Of a stretch of 64,000 nucleotides of DNA, positions 34,770-46,287 are shown piece after piece. The stretch lies in the NCBI GenBank assembly GCA_003586115.2, contig QVOM02000073.1, positions 42,028,289 through 42,092,288 of the forward strand, in the 5' to 3' direction. This stretch comes from Salvator merianae (Eukaryota > Chordata > Lepidosauria > Squamata > Teiidae). Both the position numbers and the translations under genes were made by a program. Each line of letters begins with the position of its first letter. Positions within the stretch are counted from its first letter, which is position 1. The notes under the pieces were generated by a model. That model had not been told where the DNA came from. It saw only the letters and a list, made by a program, of their open reading frames with translations, and ran no database searches.

Positions 34770-36680
34770 TTGCATCACATGAGGAGGGAGGAGTCCTCCT
34801 TGTAGGACTCCATTATTTTAGACCTGCAGAATGCAAAGCAAACATATCATACACATTGCCCAAGAAAATACTCACTAGGTGAGCGTGCCACAGTCTGTGC
34901 CATAGTGCTGCAGCACAAAACCATCCAAAATCCAAAAACACTCATACACACATACACACCACGACTACCGTCAATGATGACATAGGGTATACTCAGTGCC
35001 CTGGGCCAGTATCCTGCCTGAGTCAGTGCTCAAGGGTCAGTACCAGGAGAAGAGCTTTGCTGAGGTGGCAGAACAGACAGGTGAAAAGCATCTCCACCCC
35101 TGAGTCATCCACTGGCTCTTCCTTGGATCCTTTGAGAGCTCAGGTCAACACAGAGACAGCAGAAGATGTTCAGCTCAAGTAAGATAAAAGGAAAAGGTAG
35201 TTTTTCTGACGACATACTTTAAGATCATGTGTCTTTAAGTTCTTTGTTGCTTATGGGTGTGGGCAACGGGCATATAGTCACACCTATTCGTTCTTAGATT
35301 TTTCTTTCCAGAAATGTCCCATAGTAAAAAGTGGAGAGGGAAATTTCTGAAAAATGAAACCTTTACAACTGAGGAGTGTGACCAATTGCTTCAGCCCTCC
35401 AGTCCCAGCATGTGGGACAATGGGGCCTCTAGGAAAACTCCTGCCAACTCCCAGGGAGATTGGGTGCTCTCCTGATTTTTCAGGAATTTTTTGGAAAATC
35501 TCCCATTTGTTCCTATGAAGCAGGAAGAAGATTCCCCCCTCCAAATCCTGTAAAATCAAGGGTGCATCCAATCACCCTGGGGGTTGGCAGGGGCCTTTCT
35601 ATGGGCCCCACTGTCCTACTTGCCAATTTTGAGGGTTCTAGCTCAAACTATACATAACTTTGGCCCTACTGGCCTACCTGGGAGAGTGGCTGTTGATTTC
35701 TTGATTTTCTTCATACATTTACACATAAATTCTTTTAAAATCACGCTCTTGCCCCCATACTTTTACAAATGAAAGAGCAGGGTCTTCCTGACTTTCTGCT
35801 CCCATAAATGTTTTATTCTGGAATATCCACACTTTATACCAGAATATCCAAATATAGCAGAATTAATAAGTGATGCCTTGGTGCAGCCTGTGTGGACGCA
35901 GCCTCTGATTACCACAGTCTATCCTGCAACTAAACATAATAATGTCCGAATGCAATATCTACTAGTTACTAGTACTGTCTTTTTTCTCTATTTATGTTTA
36001 GGAGAATACTATACTTCAAGGATTTATTTTTGTCATTAAGCCTTTGCACTTTCATAATCTCTAGCTTTTAGTTAGTATATGGGCTATATTTTTAGCCATG
36101 CCAACCTGATCAAGAACATCCCACTGACTTCATTGTTAGAAGCAATTCAACACTACATTTTTCTCCGCCTACATAAAGCTGTTCCCATCACAAAAAACAA
36201 AGAACCAAAACAAAATAAAATAAAAAAAGAATACGGAAGCTTGCAGAGATTTTCATGCATTCACCTGGACATTCACAATGCTCTCATTCACATTCAAGAA
36301 AACTAGACTACGCCTGTTGCTTATAAGAACATGAGAACCTCAGAGTCTCTCTCAAAACATTTTGTATACACAGTAACGAATGACTGCACATTAACAGGAA
36401 TCTATGAGGCCACACACCCCTCTAGCTGCTCTGTCTTCATGAAACACAATGTGATCCAGATTAAGAGAAGCCTTAATCTGGATCACTGGTAGACCCAATT
36501 AATTGAGTCTACCAGCAGGATCAGTAGCCCTGATTCTGAATGCCAGAGGTATGCAGAAGGCATGCCTCCTAAGTTCGGGACTACTGGGGGCTGCCATTCA
36601 GTGGTGTGCCATAGTGCACCACTGGAAAACACCCCCCAGAGCTCATGTTTAAGAAATTATGTTCCTAGCTTTTGGAGGCA
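34770..36680 (+). repeat. Large inverted repeat, left arm (1,911 bp)
   Basis: Each base x pairs with base 73895 minus x in 37215-39125. The coordinate sum is constant at both ends and for all four matching open frames (for example 35284-35571 against 38324-38611, and 36079-36306 against 37589-37816), so there are no indels. Those frames have identical translations in both arms, and every stretch I compared is identical, though I did not align every base. The arm contains no recognisable gene. A small 'gatccagattaag/cttaatctggatc' hairpin lies near 36450-36485. Confidence 0.93.
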
Positions 36681-37214
36681 CGATGTAGGAAGGGCCAATC
36701 AAAAGAGGCATGAGGTTAGAAGACCTCTGTTAAGAGGAAAATGTTTGGAGCTTTTTATTTCAAGAAAACAGACAGGCAAAAGAGGAAGCTAAGACTAGTG
36801 TATAAAATTCTGCTTATTGTGGAAAAGGGGATAGAGACTCCCCTTCTTTCATAATGCTAGCATCTAAGGTTATCAAAATATGAATATTGCAGCTAGCCTA
36901 AGTCACAAGACGTTGTGTTAGCCACCAACATGGATGGCTTCAAAAGACAATTAGAAAGACAATTCCTAGAATACAGGGCTGTCAATGGCTCCTTGCCGCA
37001 ATGATATGTCCAGTATCAGAAACTTCCAAACAACAGGCCCTTTCTGCACTTATCTGCCAACAATCCAGATTAGTGAGTCTGGAATAGCCCAGCTGACTGA
37101 TCTGGATCACAGGGAGCTGTGGGCTGGATCACTGTTGTCTGCACTGACAGCACTGATCCAGATTAGTCCAGACCATGGCTGTAAAACTTGTGTGAACTTT
37201 GCGGCCACACGGTA
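36681..37214 (+). other. Spacer of the large inverted repeat (534 bp)
   Basis: Unique sequence between the arms: the first bases outside the arms (36681 against 37214) do not pair. It contains a GGCCCTTTCTGCACTT motif near 37019, identical to the start of the MITE at 1545, and several copies of 'gatccagatta'. No gene recognised. Confidence 0.8.
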
Positions 37215-39125
37215 TGCCTCCAAAAGCTAGGAACATAATTTCTTAAACATGAGCTCTGGGGGGTGTTTTCCAGTGGTGCACTATGGCACACCACTGAATG
37301 GCAGCCCCCAGTAGTCCCGAACTTAGGAGGCATGCCTTCTGCATACCTCTGGCATTCAGAATCAGGGCTACTGATCCTGCTGGTAGACTCAATTAATTGG
37401 GTCTACCAGTGATCCAGATTAAGGCTTCTCTTAATCTGGATCACATTGTGTTTCATGAAGACAGAGCAGCTAGAGGGGTGTGTGGCCTCATAGATTCCTG
37501 TTAATGTGCAGTCATTCGTTACTGTGTATACAAAATGTTTTGAGAGAGACTCTGAGGTTCTCATGTTCTTATAAGCAACAGGCGTAGTCTAGTTTTCTTG
37601 AATGTGAATGAGAGCATTGTGAATGTCCAGGTGAATGCATGAAAATCTCTGCAAGCTTCCGTATTCTTTTTTTATTTTATTTTGTTTTGGTTCTTTGTTT
37701 TTTGTGATGGGAACAGCTTTATGTAGGCGGAGAAAAATGTAGTGTTGAATTGCTTCTAACAATGAAGTCAGTGGGATGTTCTTGATCAGGTTGGCATGGC
37801 TAAAAATATAGCCCATATACTAACTAAAAGCTAGAGATTATGAAAGTGCAAAGGCTTAATGACAAAAATAAATCCTTGAAGTATAGTATTCTCCTAAACA
37901 TAAATAGAGAAAAAAGACAGTACTAGTAACTAGTAGATATTGCATTCGGACATTATTATGTTTAGTTGCAGGATAGACTGTGGTAATCAGAGGCTGCGTC
38001 CACACAGGCTGCACCAAGGCATCACTTATTAATTCTGCTATATTTGGATATTCTGGTATAAAGTGTGGATATTCCAGAATAAAACATTTATGGGAGCAGA
38101 AAGTCAGGAAGACCCTGCTCTTTCATTTGTAAAAGTATGGGGGCAAGAGCGTGATTTTAAAAGAATTTATGTGTAAATGTATGAAGAAAATCAAGAAATC
38201 AACAGCCACTCTCCCAGGTAGGCCAGTAGGGCCAAAGTTATGTATAGTTTGAGCTAGAACCCTCAAAATTGGCAAGTAGGACAGTGGGGCCCATAGAAAG
38301 GCCCCTGCCAACCCCCAGGGTGATTGGATGCACCCTTGATTTTACAGGATTTGGAGGGGGGAATCTTCTTCCTGCTTCATAGGAACAAATGGGAGATTTT
38401 CCAAAAAATTCCTGAAAAATCAGGAGAGCACCCAATCTCCCTGGGAGTTGGCAGGAGTTTTCCTAGAGGCCCCATTGTCCCACATGCTGGGACTGGAGGG
38501 CTGAAGCAATTGGTCACACTCCTCAGTTGTAAAGGTTTCATTTTTCAGAAATTTCCCTCTCCACTTTTTACTATGGGACATTTCTGGAAAGAAAAATCTA
38601 AGAACGAATAGGTGTGACTATATGCCCGTTGCCCACACCCATAAGCAACAAAGAACTTAAAGACACATGATCTTAAAGTATGTCGTCAGAAAAACTACCT
38701 TTTCCTTTTATCTTACTTGAGCTGAACATCTTCTGCTGTCTCTGTGTTGACCTGAGCTCTCAAAGGATCCAAGGAAGAGCCAGTGGATGACTCAGGGGTG
38801 GAGATGCTTTTCACCTGTCTGTTCTGCCACCTCAGCAAAGCTCTTCTCCTGGTACTGACCCTTGAGCACTGACTCAGGCAGGATACTGGCCCAGGGCACT
38901 GAGTATACCCTATGTCATCATTGACGGTAGTCGTGGTGTGTATGTGTGTATGAGTGTTTTTGGATTTTGGATGGTTTTGTGCTGCAGCACTATGGCACAG
39001 ACTGTGGCACGCTCACCTAGTGAGTATTTTCTTGGGCAATGTGTATGATATGTTTGCTTTGCATTCTGCAGGTCTAAAATAATGGAGTCCTACAAGGAGG
39101 ACTCCTCCCTCCTCATGTGATGCAA
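37215..39125 (-). repeat. Large inverted repeat, right arm (1,911 bp)
   Basis: Reverse complement of 34770-36680 with no indels. The outer end '...cctcatgtgatgcaa' stops at 39125 and is followed by 'ctaggggctctctag', which has no counterpart at the left, where the N lies. If the left arm is an artefact, this arm is likely the genuine locus because it continues into ordinary sequence. Confidence 0.93.
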
Positions 39126-39790
39126 CTAGGGGCTCTCTAGAATCCTGACTGATTTTGGTTAGTAACCCTAGCCGACAAGTGCTTCTAATGTTATTTTTTT
39201 GTTTGGGCCAGAGCACAGTTTTTATTTTTATTTTTTAGTTGTTTTGATTTTGTTATTATTGTTTCTTTTTTTTTTTTTTTAGATTTTTTTCAGGCTTTTC
39301 ATTTTTGTTTCCTCTTTCTTGTTTCCTCTTTTTTTGTTCTTTGTTCTTTCTTTTTTACTTCTTTTTTTCGGGGAAGAATGGTTTGTGAGGGGACACCTAG
39401 TCCTTTTATTTGAGGTTTTTTGTTTTTTGGTTTTTTTTGGTTTTGGCTGCCCTGTGCTGCAGCTTGGGATCACCTATTGCCATTTGTCCTCCAAGAACAG
39501 CTCAGGAAAGTCCAACAGGGGGAAAGTTTGCCTTTAGGAACACAAGCTGTTCCAACAGCCAAGTGCCATATGAGTGTGATGAAATGTTACCATATTATCC
39601 ACTTGGAAAACTCTCTCAATCTGTATGGTTGTCAGAAACCATGACAGAGACCTCTGGGCAACAGCCTCCAAATAAGGCCAGATTTGGTGACATGCTGCCC
39701 TAAACTCAACTGGCACCATGTCCTTGCTTGCCAGTGGTGGATGACAGTATGTGATATTCATTCCTTCACAGCCTTCCTGTACTCCTCATA
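39126..39790. other. Intergenic, strongly T-rich tract
   Basis: From about 39190 to 39440 the plus strand is very T-rich with long T runs (a run of about 14 T near 39270) and repeated 'gtttcctctt' motifs. It begins some 60 bp beyond the large inverted repeat. No gene is seen, and open frames reading through it are low-complexity. Confidence 0.7.
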
Positions 39791-40132
39791 CAGGGAGGTT
39801 TGTGCTTCTCATTTGGGGGGGGGGTGTATGCGTGCTGCTGCTGCTGCTGCTGCTGCTGCGAGTCACAGAAAGGAATGCAAGACAAAGGAAAGCCCTTTCA
39901 GGTTAAAGCCATGTATTCCAACTACACTGTATCAAAGGAAACATGTGATCTTTCTTTCCTGCTAAACTTAAAGTGACAGAAAGAACAACCTCTCTGTCTG
40001 TTGATACAGTGTTTTAATTTGAAAGGGCTTTCCTTTGACTCGCATTCCTTTCTGTGACTCGCAGCAGCAGCAGCAGCAGCAGCAGCACGCATACACCCCC
40101 CCCCCCCAAATGAGAAGCACAAACCTCCCTGA
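39791..40132. repeat. Imperfect inverted repeat with CTG/CAG and G/C runs
   Basis: The left arm (about 39791-39900) reads 'gggaggtttgtgcttctcattt', G10, 'tgtatgcg', (TGC)9 at 39833-39859, 'gagtcacagaaaggaatgc' and 'aaaggaaagccctttca'. The right arm (about 40020-40132) is its reverse complement, with (GCA)9 at 40061-40087 and a C12 run in place of G10. 'cactgtatc' also recurs on both sides of the loop. The arms are about 110 bp with a few substitutions. Confidence 0.9.
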
Positions 40133-43100
40133 ATCCACAAAAACACAGCAATTTTGGATAGGAGGAAGTTGAGTTGAATTATTTAAGAAAGTGCACGTTT
40201 GCTAAAAGAGTCTTGCCATTTTGTGTTCTTCCATTAGGCTCCTGCTGAGATGAAACTAAATTCATTTTGTTGGGTGCTGCTGAGGCTTTATGTGTGCATC
40301 TGACCTTGAACACTTGGAAGTCAGAAATATGACTCTGTTTCTTCTCCTAATTAGGAATGATGGGCCATAGGGCTGTTAACAATGACTTTAGGTGTGCCTT
40401 AAGACTGAGGTCAATTGATTCTGACAAGGTCAACAAAAAAGAAAGAGGACTATTGACCATCATAGAAATGCTTGGTCATTAAAGATGAGCAGGTGAACCA
40501 GTGCAGAGCATCAGGTTGTGGAATATATAAATTGTATAATTCTTTTCTTGGAGAAAATGTCAGCATCTCAAACCATTTTAAAGCTCCCTAAGCAGGATAG
40601 GGTGTGTAAAGTGACAGTTACAGGATGCTACAAATTACAGATCTAAAGCTAACTGCTTATCCTCCTGTCTATAAATAAACGCTCTGTGTGTATCCTCTAT
40701 TTTTGTTGTCTTTGAGGGCTGGCGGGCAAATCGGAAGATTATACTTACCTGTGTCTTCACCCTTCTTAATGTCTGAGAGGACTGAATAATATTGGCTTAT
40801 ATGAGCAATTGTTCCAAAGTCGTGAAACTTGTAATTTGGACATGTCTTTTCCTGGTTGAAAATTATATGAGCCAGAAATAATACAGCAGACCATGTTGCA
40901 TTTGCACGTGCTGCTGTCTCCTTCCGTCTGCTGAGGATTTGTTCAAGCATCAGAAAAACTGTACAAGGGATATGACCTTCTTGCATTTCAGGCCTCTTGA
41001 TCTGAAATGGAAGCCTGGCAGATCTACTCTTTCATTTATATATACTCTGTTAAAGGAGTCAGCAAATAGGTCAGTACACTATTGAATAAGTGTCCCCATT
41101 GAGCCTTAATGGAGCATTGATGCATTTGAAGAACTACTGTTCAGTGAAAGCAAGCTTCTCAAGTATTTGTATGTGTGTGTGTGTGTGTGTGTCCATGTGT
41201 GAGGATCCACATGATGGCTGAAGCTGCCTGTTGTAGCACAGCAAATGCTGCAACAGCAGTATGCTGTCCACACTCCTGCCAGTGTTCGCAGTCACAAAAA
41301 CATCACAGTGAAAGTTCCCTGACTTTGGTGTTTCCACCTGGGACTGTTGTTAGGAACACAAGAAATGGCAAAAGTTGGCCATTCCCTGTGTTCCTGTCAA
41401 TGGTAGTGCTATCAGATATGTCCTCATGGTGAAGGGGGAAAGAGTGATGGGAAGAGATCTCAGAGTTCTTCCTACCACTCTACTATTATAGTGCTCGAGC
41501 AAGTTCTTACAGTGGAATGAATGCTCAAAGTATGTAGGAACATGTGATCCCAGGTTTCTCAGTGCAGTCCCATGGCTTCATAAAGGCTCCATATGGATCT
41601 TGCCTGTGTGTGTGTTTCTGTTATCTGAAACATTTCCTGCAAATGTATTGTTTTAGACTTTTTGGCTTCACATCTATATCCAGCTTTTTAAAAAGAGCTT
41701 AAGACAGTATTATTCTCCTTTCTCATTTTCCTCCTTACATGGCTAGTGGGTAATTTGAAGTCTGACTTTCCAGGTGCTCATCCAACAAACTGTATACAAA
41801 ACCATGCTCGTTTTGTTCATATGCAGACCGGAAAATGTAAGTATGTAGGTGGCATGCATCTGACAGGTCTAATTCTGTTCCACATAAATCGGTTAATGAA
41901 GCAATCTGTGAAGAGCACTTCTTATTTTTCTCTGCATTTGATGGGGTAGGAAACATACAAAGACTTTCCTCAGGGTACCCAGTGGCAAAGCTGGGGTTAG
42001 TAACTATGGCTCTATATTTTATTTTTCCACACAGTCGAACCACGTTTCTGCACTTACCTGGATTATCCACTACAGGGCAGTGATACAGCCTCATGAAGTA
42101 TTATGATGCTCTGCCAAGGCAAGACACTCCCAGATTCAAGTAATGAGTATTATGGATAATATCATGATTGGGATATTGGTTGAAAGTACAGGGAAACAAG
42201 ACCAAAATCCATATTTGCTCATCAGAATCCATATTGGAAAAGACAGCCCTTGATTCAAAGAGGATAAGGAAGTATTGCAAAATATTCTGTCTCTGTCTAA
42301 AGCAAGGACTTGGAACAGAGACTTCTGGATAAGCAATACGGAATCAGGAAGGAAGTCCATACTCAGGAGAAAGTAATCCATTTACCTGACTTGATGATAG
42401 CTGGTGTTAACATTGGGCAGAATCTAAAAGGAAATATTAGGAAAGCTATTGGGAACCCAGACCAGTCTTTTGTAAAACAACATTTCTTGGTAAATATCTG
42501 GACAATACCTATCAGGAATACCAGACTGCAGTAATGGAATTTAGTTGGAAATGTGTCCCAATTCTTACTGAATTAAGCACTGAGATGTCATCCTTTTGTC
42601 TAGGACACATCACCCCTGCTGTCTGTGCTGGAAGAATCTCTTAACAGAAAACAACACAACTGTCTGGCTTGCAAACCTATTTACTGACAGTTAATCAAAA
42701 TGCCATTAAAAACTTGATTATGGCAGGGACAATCCCTCGATCACACTTAATATCACTCAGGCATGTCTGCCAGAGAAAGAAAACACCTTATTTGGGCACT
42801 AATAACAAAAGCACTACACCATCTATCCTTCTCCCCTTACGTGTTTCCTGCTAGAATTTACCGATTGATTTGTATTAGCATTCATGTCAATCTCTCCCCC
42901 TGGGCAGGACCTAGAGTTAGGGACAACCCCAGGATCCAGGTGTGCATAAAAATGGTCTTTGTCACCCCACTGCAACCACTATCGTCTGCAATTGCTGCTG
43001 CACTACTGCAAGAAGATCTGCTCCACTCCACTTTGTCTGCCACTTGCCACTTAGACTTTACCATCTTTCTGCTGCCACTTGCTGTTCGGATTGCTGCTTC

Positions 43101-46100
43101 AGCCTGAAGTAGATCTGCAGCCTGGACCTTGCTTTTCCCTGGCTGAAGATGTCAATTTACCAAGAACTGTAACTTTGTAGCTGATTTGAAAGCTGTGATC
43201 TTCCTCAGTTGTGCAAACTTCCTCTTTCTTTTGGATACTTTACCTGACTCAGAGACTTGTTTTAGCAGCAAAACCCCACTCTCATGTCCTTCTTTGCCTC
43301 TGAGGTTAAGATTTGGGTGCTCTTGGCTAGTTTAGGTTCTCCCTGGGTTAGTTTTGGGTAGGTTTAGGCACATTTCCCCCTTTATTTCCCCTCGATTAGG
43401 CTTCATTCACCAAACCTGTTGAAATTGTCCTTAAATGACCTTGGTTCATTCATGAGGAAACCTGGTTCAGCCTGGAATATGCTCAGGAAGCCCTGTGAAA
43501 CAGAACCCTACAAGGCCAGTCTGATGTTGTATTACTTTGCTCATGTATTCCCTGCCTTCTTTAATCTGACAATCAACTGACTGCTGTCAAAATGGACATT
43601 TTACTGATTTTTATGGGTTTTTTTGAAGCTTTTCTTGTATTTTAATAAAGTGTATTATTTTGTTTTCGATGAACCTTGTGTCTGGGAAGGTTTCTGTAGT
43701 GCCTGTTCTTTGTTTTATGGTTCACTTGAAGGCTTCGTCATTTAAAAAAACTTTTTCACAAAGATCCTGCATTTGGAGCTTATGGCTATTTTTTCCAATT
43801 AACCAATATATCCCAGACCACTGCTCGTAACAGCAGTCCACCCCATACCGGGATACCCAATCTCAAGCTGGGACAGGTTGATATTGGTGCCATCCACAAT
43901 GGGCTGGCTTGTTCCGTGCCGGCTCCTGTACTGGCTCCAAACCATGCCAACGTCAGAGCTGGGGGTGCAGGGGGGCTGTGTTCCTGACCTTTGGAGATCC
44001 TGGGGGCCCCATGTTGTGCTGCTGAAATGGATTCCCCATAGTACACTGGACTGCAGAGCATGCCATCTACAATGTCTCCATGTTCTGGTATACCTCCCCT
44101 AGTATGCTGGTAAACCAGAGTAGGACACCATTTTGAATGCCATAGCCCAGTCTATGCTCTGTCCTGTAGGGATAGCGTGCACTAGGAGGGGTGGGGCCTC
44201 CCTTATTCCATATCAGCATGTAGAAGGGAAACCCCTAGATCCTTTCTTATACCACACCAAGAGTGTGAGCCTTAAACACACAGAGGCTACCAACTGAAAA
44301 GTGCTTTATGCATCCAGTGATGTAGACTTCCTAATTTTTACTGCATTTGGTTCTGAGGTGGGTTGTATGTTTATTTTTTCAGCAAGATACTTATGTAATG
44401 TGCCTCTTATTCACTGCAGTCTTTATTATTCTGTTTTATTATTCTGGATTACCTGATTTCAGCAGCAAATAGACTTTATGCAAAATGAAGAAATGCTGTT
44501 GACCCTTGTATAACCCAGTTTTGCTTCCACATGTTTTTGTAAAATGTGGCGTTCTTTATTTAATGCAATCCTGAAAACTTTCAATAATGAGATTTGCTTT
44601 CCAAGATGCCCCTGGTGTATACTGGAAAATTGCCTCTCCAGCACAGCACCTTTAATACACCAGTCGATTTGGTCTCCATCTGTTGTGCCACAGACTTAGT
44701 TGATTGGGCCTCTGTAGTTTCTCTAATTCCATAAGTAGCAACTACTTTATTTGCACCACATGTTTTTACATAAAACAGTGGTTTGTGGAGGGAACCACAC
44801 CACAGAATTATTCAAGAAAAGATATTATACTTCCAAGATTTAGGGTATATTGATCATCCAGCTTGATAGATTTTTAAGCAATGTGTGATAGAAATCAGTG
44901 CACAAAATGACATTGCTATCACTTCCAGCTCCAAATCACTCAAATGGCTGGCTCGTACCAAAAAAGACATTCCAGCTTGAAAAATATCTGGTTCTTAATA
45001 TGTCCCATCATTTAAGGAAGTATTTCACTCATGCCTGCTTTGAATTAATAGATTCTGTGGTGAAACACAGGAAATTCCATCAAGTGTCCTACAAGAAGAG
45101 GGTATGTGTCGGTGGTATGCTATTTTATTTGATTGTCAGCTGTTCTCCTCAGTAAGAATAACATGTCTGAAGCCTTTCTTAAAATACTTGACCTACTGGA
45201 ATGCAGATGAGAAACTGTTTTCTCTTTTGCAGGGAGAGAATGCCTGGGTTGCTCTATTCCTTGCTAGGGCTGCAGGCCTTAGAAACTCATGTCTAGAGCA
45301 GAATGTGGTGCGATGTCATGTCATGTGAGGGGATGGGGGCTGCTGATTATAACATTATTCTGTTTCTTGTTCTTTGTTATGGTATTTGAATACATTTTTA
45401 GTTTTCAGGGTATTTTTCTTCTCTTTTGATATGGTCATATGACTAATCAATAAATTGGATTTGATTTGAAGATATTGTCTCAGCAGCTGTAGCCAAACTG
45501 TCCCTGCTGATTGACATGGGAAGGTTTAGAACTGTGGAGGGCTGCATAATTCTTTTTTTTTTTTCTTTTTGGTAGGGATGCTCTTGTACGAATATGTGAA
45601 ACTGAAGTAAAGAGTGAGATTTAGGCTGAATCCTCACATACCTTACTGGAGTGGTCTCTGAAGACCATTCCAGGTCAGTTCACACCAGGGATGGCTGGGT
45701 CCATCGACAGCTGAGCGCTGGAAAGGGCCCATTCCTGTCCAGACGCTCTAGCAGTAAATATGGCAGGCTTTCCTGTAGTTGTCCTGCAGGAATGTCATGA
45801 TGTAGGACATCCCACCCCATCCCATGTCTAGTGTACGAGGGCAGGGTGAGCCTTGAAGGTTTGAACCTTAATGCCCCTCACCTCATGACTCCAGAAGTGG
45901 TCGAGGCACATCATGTACCATGCTGCAGGACAGCTAGTGGATAGCTTTGCAGCTGTTCACAGCAGGTAAGGCTGGAGAATGGCTTTGTCTGCCATGGGGA
46001 CAGTTCAGGAGGATCACAATCTGGATGGTGCATTCCTGTGATTCACTTGGTACTGTCCCCGTTGAATGTGCTGAAAGGCCTTTAGCCTCCTCACCTACCT

Positions 46101-46260
46101 CTCAGTAGATGGGCTCCCCCCTCTTTCCTCTACATCCTATTTTCCTCATGCACTGTGTCCTTTTAGAATGCAGCCTATAGTGCACAAATATGTCTAATGT
46201 TTCATTTACTAAACCATAGGGAGTATTTTATGAGTTTATGAAGGGATAAAATGTACTATA
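40133..46260. other. Long intergenic stretch, no gene recognised
   Basis: No exon or RNA gene was recognised on either strand. About 43790-44110 shares scattered blocks with 62020-62180 ('aagctgggacaggttg', 'ttccgtgccggctcc' against 'aagctgggg...gggacaggctgttctgtgccagccc'), so it belongs to an interspersed repeat I cannot name. An AATAAA near 43645 lies after a moderately GC-rich segment, without other evidence for a transcript. Confidence 0.5.
41172..41192 (+). repeat. (TG)n microsatellite
   Basis: About ten TG dinucleotides in a row. Confidence 0.95.
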
Positions 46261-46287
46261 TAAGTAAGTAAGTATGTAAGTAAGTAA
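46261..46287 (+). repeat. (TAAG)n microsatellite
   Basis: About six to seven TAAG units with one 'tatg' variant. Confidence 0.9.

Noticed and set aside
35284..35571. 95-codon frame present in two identical copies, suggesting a conserved duplicated gene
   Set aside because: The identity comes from the inverted repeat as a whole, noncoding parts included, so it is no evidence of coding selection.
39792..39900. Poly-alanine protein frame over the CTG tract
   Set aside because: It is the translation of a triplet repeat next to homopolymer runs and occurs equally in the mirrored arm. No gene context.
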